From Mycoplasma testudineum (lineage in GTDB: Bacteria; Bacillota_I; Bacilli_A; Mycoplasmatales; Metamycoplasmataceae), in assembly GCF_002245785.1 (NCBI RefSeq), contig NZ_NNCE01000001.1:12624-65364 (forward strand): a DNA stretch of 52,741 bases, given 5' to 3'. A program made the translations under genes and the position numbers. Below, piece by piece: positions 20,659 to 31,457 of the stretch. The notes under the pieces were generated by a model. The model saw nothing but the letters and a program-made list of their open reading frames with translations. It was not told the DNA's origin and did no database searches. The stretch's first letter is position 1; the number at the start of each line of letters is the position of its first letter.

Positions 20659-22737
20659 ATGGCAAGAGATTTTAAATTAGCAGATTATCGTAATATCGGT
20701 ATCATGGCACACATTGATGCTGGTAAAACAACAACTACAGAAAGAATTCTTTTACATACAGGTAAAATCCATAAAATTGGAGAAACCCACGATGGTGGAT
20801 CTCAAATGGACTTTATGGAACAAGAAAAAGAACGTGGTATCACTATAACAGCTGCTGCTACAACAGCTTTTTGAAAAGATAAAAGAGTTAATATAATTGA
20901 TACTCCAGGTCACGTTGATTTTACAGTTGAAGTTGAACGTTCACTTAGAGTACTTGATGGAGCAGTAGCAGTTTTAGATGCACAATCAGGAGTTGAACCT
21001 CAAACCGAAACAGTTTGAAGACAAGCAACAAATTACAAAGTTCCTCGTTTAGTTTTTGTAAATAAAATGGATAAAGCTGGAGCAAGTTTTGCTAAAGCTG
21101 TTCAATCTGTTCACAAAATTTTAAGAGGAAATGCAGTTCCTATTCATTTAAATATTGGTAAAGAAAATGAATATCAAGGTCACATTGATTTAGTGGAAAT
21201 GAAAGCATACATTTTTGATGGTTCACCTGAAGAAGTGGCTAAAGAAATCGAAATTCCGGCTGAATTAAAAGACAGAGCAAAAAGATGAAGAATTCGTTTA
21301 ATCGATGCAGTTTCAACATATGATGATGAAATCTTTGAACTTGCTTTAGAAGAAAAAGAAATTCCAGTTCCTAAATTAAAAGCTGCAATTAGAAAAGCTA
21401 CTTTAACTAGTGAATTTTTCCCAGCAGTTTGTGGTACAGCTTTTAAAAACAAAGGTGTTAAAGCTTTATTAGATGCAGTTGTTGATTATTTACCTTCGCC
21501 TTTAGATGTTCCTGCTATTAAAGGGCATTTAGGTGAAGAAGAAGTTACAGTTGAAGCAAGTGATGAAGTACCTTTTGCGGCTCTAGCTTTTAAAATTATG
21601 AACGATCCATTTGTTGGTTCATTAACATTCGTACGTTCATATGGTGGTATCCTTGAAAAAGGAACATATGTTTACAATACTACTAAAGATAAAAAAGAAC
21701 GTGTTGGTCGGATTTTACAAATGCACGCTAACAGTCGTGAAGAAATCAGCCAAGTATATGCTGGTGACATTGCTGCTTTAGTAGGATTAAAATCAACTAC
21801 AACTGGAGATACTTTAGTATCTGAAAAAGCTCCTAAAGTTGTTTTAGAAAAAATGGTTTTCCCAGAACCAGTTATTTCACAAGCTCTTGAACCTGAAAGT
21901 AAAGCTGCTACTGAAAAATTATCATTAGGATTACAAAAATTAGCAGCAGAAGATCCTACTTTTAGGACTTACACAGATGAAGAAACCGGGCAAACAATTA
22001 TTGCTGGTATGGGTGAGTTACACTTAGATATTATTGTCGACAGACTAAAAAGAGAATTTGGTGTTCAAGCTAAAGTTGGTGCACCGCAAGTTTCATATCG
22101 TGAAACAATTACTAAAACGGCTGATATTGAAGGTAAATACATTAAACAATCAGGTGGAAAAGGACAATACGGACACGTATGAATTACTTTTGAACCTAAC
22201 CCTGATAAAGGTTTTGAATTTGTTGACAAAATTGTTGGTGGTAAAATTCCTAAAGAATATATCAAAACAATCCAAAAAGGTCTTGAAGAAAAAATGGCAG
22301 CTGGTATTTTAGCCGGTTATCCTATGATAGATCTTAAAGCAACATTATTTGATGGATCATACCATGATGTTGATAGTAGTGAAATGGCTTATAAAATTGC
22401 TGCATCAATGGCACTTAGTGCTGCTAGAGATAAAGTAAATACTGTTTTACTTGAACCTATTATGGACGTATCTGTAGTTGTTCCTGAAGATAACTTTGGT
22501 GATGTTATGGGTGATTTAAGTCGACGTAGAGGTCAAATTGTTAATAATGAAACTCGTTCAGATGGAGCAAGTATTATTAGAGCACACGTACCTTTAAGTG
22601 AAATGTTTGGTTATGCAACTGAATTACGTTCAATGTCAAGTGGACGTGGTACATATCAAATGAGTTTTGATCATTACGAAAAAGCTCCTAAAAATATTTC
22701 AGACAATATTATCAAAGCAAGAAACGTAAAAAATTAA
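20659..22737 (+). CDS. fusA: Elongation factor G
   Basis: Translocation GTPase. 692 residues, full length. G1 [26 protein letters not shown] (G2), DTPGHVDF (G3) and NKMDKAG (G4). C-terminal domains IV-V include [10 protein letters not shown] and [20 protein letters not shown] 20659 is preferred over TTG 20653 because MARDF is the normal EF-G N-terminus. There is no Shine-Dalgarno; translation is probably coupled to rpsG, whose stop is 6 bases upstream. tuf is not in this operon; it lies at 38962. Confidence 0.98.
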
Positions 22738-22743
22738 TTTTTT

Positions 22744-22767
22744 AAAAGAGCCGCGGCTCTTTTTTTA
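22744..22767 (+). terminator. Intrinsic terminator of the str operon
   Basis: Perfect 20-base palindrome AAAAGAGCCGCGGCTCTTTT running into more Ts, 6 bases after the fusA stop. Confidence 0.93.
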
Positions 22768-22845
22768 ATTACTTAATCAACTGAATCCATTTCATTACGT
22801 GTTTTCCACACTTTTAGTTTTTTCAATATAATTTTTCATTTGTTT

Positions 22846-22903
22846 TATAATGTGGGCGAAAAAGAGTCACAGAATAATAAAACTCTTTAAAAAAGGACTT
22901 TCT
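22846..22903 (+). promoter_or_regulatory. Promoter and leader hairpin of DUF31 protease gene 1
   Basis: TATAAT at 22846-22851. AAAGAGT (22861-22867) pairs with ACTCTTT (22882-22888) around a 14-base loop containing GAATAATAAA, followed by AAAAAAGGACTTTCT and the ATG. The same layout, with an identical loop core and a different but still paired stem, precedes the second DUF31 gene. Confidence 0.65.
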
Positions 22904-25900
22904 ATGAAAAAAAATCGCTTATTTACATTTGCTACCTTATCTACTCTTGCTTTTACAAGTGCTTCAATTGCTATTGCCTGTTCAGCAGATCCTGGTAATA
23001 ATGTAAGTGTCGCACCGATTACATATAATGTTTCGAAAATCTCAAATAATCAGGCACAAATAAATTTTAACGGTCTACAAAGTAGCCAAATTTATTTGGT
23101 TTCACTTTCTAAAAAAAGTCATGATCAATTTCAGGAAATTAAGAAAATTAATGCCTCTATTGAAACAACAATTGATAACCTAGATTCAAATACTTCATAT
23201 TATTTCAAATTGCTTGATGCGCAGGATAATACTTTATTACAAGGTTCATTTAAAACAATGATCGAAAACAAAGTTACACCCAATCCAACACCAACTCCAA
23301 AACCTACTCAGCCACCTACTTCTCCTCAACCAAAACCCACACCTGAACCTACTCAGCCTCCTACTTCGCCCGAGCCAAATCCTACACCAGAACAACCAGC
23401 TCCAACACCTGAACAACCAGCTCCAACACCTGAACAACCCGCTCCAACACCTGAACAACCCGCTCCTACACCAAAACCTAATCCTAAACCTACTCAACCT
23501 CCTTCTGATTCGGCATCTACATCTAGAAATGTTGTAGTTACTTCTTCAACAAATTTGAAAATTCATTCGGGTTACGATAATAGTAATTTAACAACCATAA
23601 ATGAAGTAGCGAACGCTGAAGATAATAAACGTTTTTCATATACTGAAAGTGCGGACACGACCAATTTTACAACAACGTGAAGTGCTCAAAAAGATTCAAT
23701 TAATGGTTCTTTGAAAGATTCTGATTTTCTAATTTCTAACCGAAAAGCTGATTCGCCAGAATATAACCCTAACAACAATACTTTTAAAACTGCTAAAGAA
23801 CAACGAGATGAAATTTATCTTTCTACTAATGGTGATGTTAATCCCGTTGGCAATGTATATGTACAGAACTATAATTTTTGATACAATTACAAAATTCAAA
23901 GCACTCGTTCACACTCAAATCTAGAAAGAACTCATATTGACAGTTTGGCAAAAGCACCGCAACCGATTAAATTACCAGATAAATTTAATTCAATGATTAA
24001 GCAAATGGATTCAACTGAAGGAATTAAGTTTAATCAAGAATCACTTAAGTATTTAGTCACTCATAATGAAATGGGTCAAAATCCAAAAATGTTTGCATGA
24101 AAATTAATTACACTTAGTGATGAGATCAGAATGAATCAAAAATCTATAATTAGTGATCAAATTCCTGAAACAAAGATTAAAGACAATGAAAAAACAATGC
24201 GTTTATTTCAAAATTTACCAAACGGTACAAAAAATATTAAGTTTTACACAGACGAAAAAGGTGCAAATAACACTACAGGTGTTCTAAAAATTTATGTTGT
24301 TTATACTGATGCAAACAACAAAGAACATGTCTTAGAAAAAGATTTAACTCCAGATTATGCTGGATTAAAAAGAGATGTTGATTATTTAGCAGCTATTGGT
24401 GACCGCTCATTTGTTATTTCATATAGATACGCTGGTTACTTTGATTCAAATGATGATTATACCGACGACAAGAATACGACTTTTAAGCCTACATATGACA
24501 CAGTAAAACAATACGCAAGTGATTTCAATCGTAACCCCTCAGCTCTGAAAAGTAGAATAGATAGTTACTACAAGTACCCTAAATCTAAAAATTTAAAAAA
24601 TGTTACTAATTCAGGTGGTACGGCTTGACTAGTAGATAGAATAATTGAAGATGGTCAAGATCCTAAAACTAAGCAAGATGTTTATTCATTCATAGTAGCT
24701 ACAAATAAACACGTAGCTGATATTTCACGTTATTCTGGTGCTAATATAAGTGGTGGAAGACTTAATTCAGATGGATCAAATCCGTTTCCAAGTCTTTCCG
24801 TATTTAAAGGTGAAAATGCTGGAAGGTATGATGAACAAAATAGACAACGTTTAAACGCACAAGTTAGTTGAACTAATAATTCAGGATTTGATACTTTTAT
24901 GTGATCTCGTTTTATTGAATCTGACCAATTAAAATATGAGAATGTAAAGCAAATTCCTTTTTGGGAAATTGAAGGAGGAAGAGCAAGGGAATCGGGTGAC
25001 TATTGGAATCAAATGATTTACTACGATACATTAAGCCTCAATGCAAAACCATCTCCATGACGTCCTGTTACTAACATTCACTAAGACTATATTAAAGGAC
25101 TTAGTTACTCAGACTTTCTTAACCTTAAACACAAAAATTTAGATACAACTAAATTCGAATTTAATATGAATGAAAATGATCCTACATGACTTACCAAAAG
25201 TAAGAAAAATTTTCTAGATTCTATTATCTACACGCCAAAAGTAACAATCGGCCATATTAATAGAGCTGGTAAACCAGATGAATTTAATAGTCCAATGTAT
25301 AGTGCTGGTTTAAAACGTGAAAAAGATTTTGGTCATGTTACTAACGAATTATTTGGACTAGACTTATTTTTAATGAAAATGTCATTTAAACGAACTGATT
25401 TGGAATCAATGTGACCTGAATTAATTAAAATTCTTGATTCAGATGCAAGCGTTCAAAAAGAGTTTTTTTCACATAGTTTAGATGGAAGTGCCCCAGTTAT
25501 TGGAGATAACGATGAACGCTTTATTTTACCAAGAACCGACGAAAGAGTAAATTCATATTTTGCTGGCTACCCTTCTAATAAAACAGTTGAACCTGATGGC
25601 CTTGCTTTTAGTTGAGGTAATCCTGAAACAAGCGGAACTTCGTCCATGAAACCTTACTACGTTGTCGGAGGAAGTAATAGTGATGATTTAAATTATTTAG
25701 ATAAATTTAACAAAGAATACTTTAAGAAGTATTACTCTGAATATTCTGAAGGTGGAAGATTTAACGGCGACTTATATAACGAAAAAGATTTACCTTCTAA
25801 CTTTAACCATAGTAAATTAGTTAACAATGAAAAAGCAGGTATGTGAACTTCAAATTCAAATGCTGTTACAACAACTTTCTTATCAGGTAACCCTGTTACA

Positions 25901-26152
25901 CGTGGGTTTTCTGGGTCAATGGTGCTTGATGCAAATTTTAGAAATTATGGGATAGTTTTTGCTCAAGGTACTGCATCAAGCGAAGATGCAAAAGGAATTA
26001 CCCGAGTTACATTAGTAGCTAATTTTATACAAGAAGATCCATATTCTAAAAGTCAGGTTGATGGCATTACAAGACCTAGTGTTCGTTTAGAATTAGAAAA
26101 TGTTTTAAAAGCCAAATTTCCAAATTTAAAAACATTAGTTTTAAACAAATAA
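22904..26152 (+). pseudogene. MIP-like DUF31 lipoprotein protease 1, interrupted by an in-frame TAA
   Basis: Conceptual product 1082 residues. Lipoprotein signal (lipobox IAIAC, Cys26); a fibronectin-III-like domain (about 38-120); a Pro-rich hinge with PTPEQPA repeats (about 124-200); then a DUF31 trypsin-fold protease region like the mycoplasma immunoglobulin protease MIP. The triad is seen as His603 (TNKHVA), Asp820 (GLDLFLMKM) and Ser1003 (GFSGS). Codon 727 (25082-25084) is TAA where the tandem paralogue has GAA; the frame is otherwise open and well conserved to 26152. As written, only 726 residues with His but without Asp and Ser are made, so it is probably inactive, a recent pseudogene, or a sequencing error. 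Confidence 0.85.
23384..23467 (+). repeat. Four tandem 21-base repeats (PTPEQPA hinge)
   Basis: Four copies of a 21-base unit (first ACACCAGAACAACCAGCTCC, then A), with CCA/CCT and CCA/CCC synonymous changes. They encode TPEQPAP repeats in the hinge between the N-terminal module and the protease domain. Copy number could change by slippage without breaking the frame. Confidence 0.9.
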
Positions 26153-26222
26153 ACCTGTTTAATTTGTCACTAAAACGGTCCCTTGTTGAAATTTCAAGTG
26201 CAATACTGGCAACAATATTACT

Positions 26223-26250
26223 AAAAGAGAGATGAAAAATCTCTTTTTTT
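26223..26250 (+). terminator. Intrinsic terminator of DUF31 gene 1
   Basis: AGAGAT-GAAAA-ATCTCT stem-loop followed by Ts, 70 bases after the stop at 26152. The remaining 26251-26390 is AT-rich with nothing recognised. Confidence 0.75.
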
Positions 26251-26390
26251 AATTTTTATATATTAACAGGGCAATTAATTACAAATAGGGGGAGCTAACA
26301 AAAATTGACGGTGAAATATTTATAATTTTTTAGTCCTATTTTGTGGATTCTTTACATTTTAGGTTTTTTAATATAATTTTTCATTTGCTT

Positions 26391-26447
26391 TATAATTTGC
26401 GCGGAACAATGTGTCTGAATAATAAAACATTTTAAAAAGGACTTTCC
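26391..26447 (+). promoter_or_regulatory. Promoter and leader hairpin of DUF31 protease gene 2
   Basis: TATAAT at 26391-26396. AATGT (26408-26412) pairs with ACATT (26427-26431) around a 14-base loop ending in GAATAATAAA, then AAAAAGGACTTTCC and the ATG. Compared with gene 1 the loop core is kept while the stem bases change in a compensated way. Confidence 0.65.
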
Positions 26448-29400
26448 ATGAAAAAAAATCGCTTATTTATATTAGCTTCCTTATCTACTCTTGCTTTTAC
26501 AAGTGCATCTATTGCTATTGCTTGTTCTCCTGAAAATGGTAATAATCCAAGTCAAGATTTGACAAATATTTTTACAAAGACAAAAGATCAAGTAAACAAG
26601 TATTTAACAAATACTTACAACAATAAATCTTTAACAGTTAAAAAAGATGAAGTTATAAATATTGAAAATAATGTAAGTTTTGATAACGAGTGAAGTGCCA
26701 AAGTAAAAGTTTTAGAAATTAATAATACTGACAAAAAACTTAGCTTCAATGTCAAGGTAAATTACAAATCACAATTATTCAAAAATGACGGTAATAATTA
26801 TTCCTTAACTCTTTCTTATATTTCTGAAAGTTCTAATCCAATTATACCTAAACCAGGTCCGACTCCCAATCCTCAACCAGAACCAAAACCTACTCAACCA
26901 CCAACTTCTTCAGAACCAAAACCCGATCCTCAACCAGAACCAAACCCCACACCTAAACCTACTGAGCCTCATACTCCTTCTGAACCAAATCCTAAACCTG
27001 ATCCATCACCAGCTCCAAAACCCGAAACCGATCCAGTTGTTGACACCAATCCTGCTCAGCCCCCTACTCCTTCAGAACCAAAACCGGATCCTCAACCAGA
27101 ACCAACCCCCACACCTAAACCTACTCAGCCACCTACTCCTTCAGAACCAAAACCTGAACCAAAACCTGAACCAAAACCTGAACCTGAGCCTAGTCAACCA
27201 CCTTCTTCTTCAGATGCGACATCTACACCTAGAAATGTTGCAGTTGCTTCTTCAACAAATTTGAAACTACATTCTGGTTACGATAATAGTAATTTAGTTG
27301 CCCTAAATCAAGTAGCAAACTCTGACGATAATAAACGATTTGTATATAGTGAAAATTCGGACAAGACCAATTTTACAACAACGTGAAGTGCTCAAAAAGA
27401 TTCAATTAATGGTTCTTTTAAAAATTCTGACTTTCTAATTTCTAATAAAAATGCTGATGCACCAGAATATAATCCTAACAGCAACACTTTTAAAATGGCT
27501 AAAGAGCAACGCGATGAAATTTATTCATCTACTAAAGGTGATGTTAATCCTGTTGGCAATGAATATAAACAGAATTATAATTTTTGATACAATTACAAAA
27601 TTCAAAGCACTCGTTCACACTCAGATCTAGAAAAAACTCATATTGACAGTTTGGCAAAAGCACCGCAACCGATGAAATTGCCGGAAAAATTAAAACCACT
27701 GATTAAGCCAATGGATTCAACTGAAGGAATTAAGTTTGATCAACAATCACTTAAGTATTTAGTTACACATAATGAAATGGGTCAAAATCCAAAAATGTTT
27801 GCGTGAAAATTAATTACACTTAGTGATGAAATTAGATTGAATCAAAAATCAATAATTAGCGACCAAATTCCTGAAACAAAGATTAAAGACAATGAAAAAT
27901 CAATGTACTTATTTCAAAATTTACCAAGCAACGCAAAAAATATTAGATTTTACACGGATGAAAAAGGTGCAGATAACACTACAGGTGTTCTAAAAATTTA
28001 TGTTGTTTATACTGATGGCAAAAACATAGAACATGTCTTGGAAAAAGATTTAACTCCAGAATACGCTGGATTAAAAAGAGATGTTGATTATTTAGCGGCT
28101 ATTGGTGACCGCTCATTTGTTATTTCATATAGATATGCTGGTTACTTTAATTCAAGTGACGATCGTAACGACAATGAAAATACGACTTTTAAGTCTAAAT
28201 ATGAAAACATAAAAAGATTAGCAGACGACTTCAGTAGTAGGTGACCGCGCTATGGTAGTCGCTTGAAAAGTCAAGCAGATCAATACTACACTAGACCGAA
28301 TGTTAGAGATTTAAAAAATATTAGTCAGTCAGGAGGTACAGCTTGACTTGTAGACAGAATAATTGAAGATAATAAAGATCCTAAAGAAAAACAAGATGTT
28401 TATTCATTTATAGTGGCTACAAATAAACACGTTGCTAATATCGCCCGTTATTCTGGTGCTAATCCAAATGGTAATAGACCCGAATTAGATGGATCAAATC
28501 CATTCCCAAATCTTTTTGTATTTAAGAGTGAAAATGCCGGAAATTTTGATCAACAAAATAATGAAAGGTTAAATGCACAAGTCAGTTGACTTAATAATTC
28601 AGGATTTGATAATTTTATGTGATCACGTTTTAAATCATCCGACCAATCAAAGTATGAGAATGTAAAACAAATTCCTTTTTGACAAATTAATGATGGAACA
28701 GCAGAGAGTTCGGGTAATTATTGGAATCAAACCATTTTCTATGATAAACAAAACATTAATGCAAAACAATCTCCATGACGTCCTGTTGCTAACATTCATG
28801 AAGAGTATATCAAAGGGCTTAGTTACCCTGAATTTATTAATCTTAAAAACATAAATTTTGATCCAACCACATTCGAATTTAATATGAATGAAAATGATCC
28901 TACATGACTTACCAAAAGTAGACAGAACTTTCTAGATTCTATTATCTACACACCAAAAGTAACGATCGGCCATATTAATCGATCTGGTCAGGATGAATTT
29001 AATAGTTCAATATATGGAGGTGGTTTAAAACGAGAATCGGATTATGGTCATGTGACTAATGAATTAATAGGACCAGACTTATTCTTAATGAAAATGTCAT
29101 TTAAACGCGCTGATTTAGAATCAATGTGACCTGAATTAATTACAATTCTTGATTCAGATGAAAGTGTTCAAAAAGAATTTTTTTCACATAGTTTAGATGG
29201 AAGTGCCCCTATTATTGGAGATAATGACGAACGCTTTATTTTACCAAGAACCGACGAAAGAGTAAATTCATATTTTGCGGGGTATCCTTCTAATAAACTT
29301 ACTAGTGATGCTAGTGGCCTAGCTTTTAGTTGAGGTAATCCTGAAACTAGTGGTACTTCATCTATGAAACCTTTCTACGTTATAGGAGGAGTTTCTAATG

Positions 29401-29867
29401 ATAGCGTGAGGTTTTTAGATAAATTCAACCAAGAATACTTTGATAAATATTACGCTGAATATGCAGAAGGTGGAAGATTTAATACCGACTTATTTAACAA
29501 TAAGAATTTACCTTTTAACTTTTACCAAAGCAAATTAGTTAATAATGAAAAAGCTGGTATGTGAACTTCAAATTTAAGTGCTGCAACAACAACTTTTTTA
29601 TCAGGCAATCCTGTTACACCTGGGTTTTCTGGGTGAATGGTGCTTGATGCAAATTTTAGAAATTACGGAATAGTTAATGCTCAAGGTACTGCAACAGACA
29701 AAAATGGTGGTAATACTCCAACTACATTAGTAACTAATTTTATACAAAATGATCCATATTCTAAAAGTCAAGTTGATGGTATTACAAGACCTAGTGTTCG
29801 TTTAGAATTAGAAAAAGTTTTAAAAACTAAATTCCCAAATTTAAAAACACTAGTTTTAAACAAATAA
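26448..29867 (+). CDS. MIP-like DUF31 lipoprotein serine protease 2
   Basis: 1139 residues, intact; every in-frame TGA is Trp. Lipobox IAIAC with Cys26. The N-terminal module (about 27-130) is unrelated to the FN3-like module of copy 1. Pro/Glu/Lys hinge at about 131-252, then the shared DUF31 trypsin-like protease: His661 (TNKHVA), Asp877 (GPDLFLMKM), Ser1061 (GFSG). Residue 1063, two after the catalytic Ser, is Trp (TGA) where copy 1 has Ser (TCA). Known relatives (MIP of the MIB-MIP system) cut antibody heavy chains captured by MIB; no MIB gene is seen here, so the substrate is open. Surface-anchored and separately transcribed. Confidence 0.9.
27144..27179 (+). repeat. Three tandem 12-base repeats in the second hinge
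   Basis: Three copies of GAACCAAAACCT (EPKP). They sit inside a larger duplicated block of the hinge: sequence around 26923-27000 recurs around 27083-27150 with few changes. The repeats lengthen or shorten the linker between N-terminal module and protease. Confidence 0.85.
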
Positions 29868-29910
29868 AGTCGTTTAAGATCACACTAAAAAGGCCCCATA
29901 GAAGGAAATA

Positions 29911-29950
29911 ATAAAAATTAACGGTCATAGCAAAAACCGTTAATTTTTAT
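29911..29950. terminator. Bidirectional terminator between convergent DUF31 gene 2 and lipoprotein 2
   Basis: ATAAAAATTAACGGT pairs perfectly with ACCGTTAATTTTTAT (15 bp), with T runs on both strands. Its right end touches the stop codon of the minus-strand lipoprotein gene. Confidence 0.9.
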
Positions 29951-30948
29951 TATTTTTCGTAAATTTCTACTAACTCATCGTGCATTTCAATACGGTAACT
30001 ATCTAGTTTTACATTTTCTTTTTCAATTCCATATTGCTTTTTATTAATTACAGTAAGTGTTTCGTTTTGAAGTGACCATCCAAATTTTAGTGATAAGTCT
30101 ACATGTATTATTTTTCAGTATCTTATATCTCTAATTTGAAAGTCGTTAACAGTTTTTATAAAATCAATAATTCCATTTTCTGATTCTGACATGTTTAGTG
30201 TTTTTAAATTTATCTTATTAACTATTTTGTCATAATCAATTTTAATTATTCTTTCATTATCACTTAATGCAGAAACTATTAATAAATTTTCTTTAAAAAA
30301 TTCTTCATTAATACCGTTAAAATCAATTAAATTATCTAATTTTTCTGACTTGAATTTTTTAATTTTTTCATTTCCTTTTTCGCTTAAAATGTCATCATAC
30401 AGTAATTCACCGGTGTAGGCTAAATATTTTTTAAAATCAGAAAAATTAGTTATTATTTTATGAAAGTTATAAAGTTTTCTTTGTCACAAAGCATGAAGTA
30501 TTAACTCCATGCTTGGACGGGTTAATTGATCCTTATTAATTAGTCCGTTTTCAAATAAACGATTAATATCTACTTCTTTTCTAAAATCTAACCATTTTCG
30601 TTCTTTTATTGTATCGATGAAACCATAATAATATTCATATATACCCTTTTCACCACTAGGAAAATATTTTCTTTTGATTTCTATTTGACCTTTTTCGTTT
30701 TGGAATATATAACTATTATTAATTCTTACTCTTAATTCATTTTCATTCGAAATAGGATTAATATTTTTTATTTTTTTGAAATCATTTTCTATTTTTGCAG
30801 CAATTTTTGCATTCAAAATATGATTAATCTCAAATTTTTTACCATCGTCATCATTTGGTTCTTTTACTGAAATCATTTGACTACATGAAGCAAAAACTGA
30901 TAATGTTAAAATTGATGAAATAGACATAAAAAATTTAAATTTTTTCAT
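29950..30948 (-). CDS. Lipoprotein partner of S8 protease 2
   Basis: 332 residues with lipobox VFASC (Cys at about 22). Paralogue of the protein at 18598-19584, with shared FSDFKKYLAYTGELL, KLDNLIDFNGINEEFFKENLLIVSAL and FIDTIKERK. Charged and mostly helical; no known family. Good Shine-Dalgarno GAAGGAG. Unlike copy 1 it is not coupled to its protease: about 500 bases and a terminator (31412-31442) separate them, so it must have its own promoter. Probably displayed on the membrane next to the S8 protease (inference). Confidence 0.85.
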
Positions 30949-31411
30949 AGATTCTCCTTCTCAAATTACATAGTAAATATCTAATATTTAATACTTCATT
31001 TATATATTATGTATTGACAATACTATATTTATTAATGTAAATTTATTGATAATTATCAACCGACAAATGTTTTTATTAAAATTTATTCCCCTTTACACAA
31101 AAAATTATATATTTTTTACAAATTATGCATATTTAATAACAACTTTTTCAAACAATTGTCTAAATTATGGTGCTTTAATTTAAAATTCAACCTCATTATT
31201 ATTTATAAATTTCTAAAGATATTGAATTTAGTTTAAAATCATTTCCCCAAACTAATAATTTCGTTTTGTAAAAATGTTAAAGTAATTGATATCACCGGAA
31301 AAAATAAATTAATGTTTAAAATGTATCTCGTTATAAAATAAACACAACTAGAGATTTTATATTCACCTTACAAGTTCTATTTTTGTAGTTGCTGATTTTT
31401 AAATTATAAAA
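30949..31411. other. Non-coding spacer with a possible gene remnant
   Basis: No intact gene. On the minus strand near 31200-31275 a short frame ends VWGNDFKLNSISLEIYK and two stops. This resembles the C-terminal style of the partner lipoproteins (KLDSYRIEM...VEIYEK), so it may be the tail of a lost third lipoprotein copy. The right part is plain AT-rich sequence. It presumably holds the promoter of lipoprotein 2 (minus-strand TTGTCA near 31018 is a candidate -35). Confidence 0.35.
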
Positions 31412-31442
31412 AATACAACACTTTTTGATTTAGTGTTGTATT
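31412..31442 (-). terminator. Intrinsic terminator of S8 protease 2
   Basis: AATACAACACT pairs perfectly with AGTGTTGTATT (11 bp), followed on the minus strand by TTTT. It lies 16 bases past the protease stop. Confidence 0.85.
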
Positions 31443-31457
31443 AAAATTTGATTTAAT

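Noticed and set aside
23384-23467. Possible CRISPR array
   Set aside because: Units are contiguous 21-base coding repeats with no spacers; no cas genes.
23246-23497. Minus-strand frame rich in Trp, Arg and Ser over the DUF31 hinge
   Set aside because: Mirror of the Pro-rich codon repeats on the plus strand; no Shine-Dalgarno, no family.
26448-29867. DUF31 gene 2 as a pseudogene full of TGA stops
   Set aside because: All in-frame stops are TGA, which is Trp here; no TAA or TAG was found on reading the full frame.
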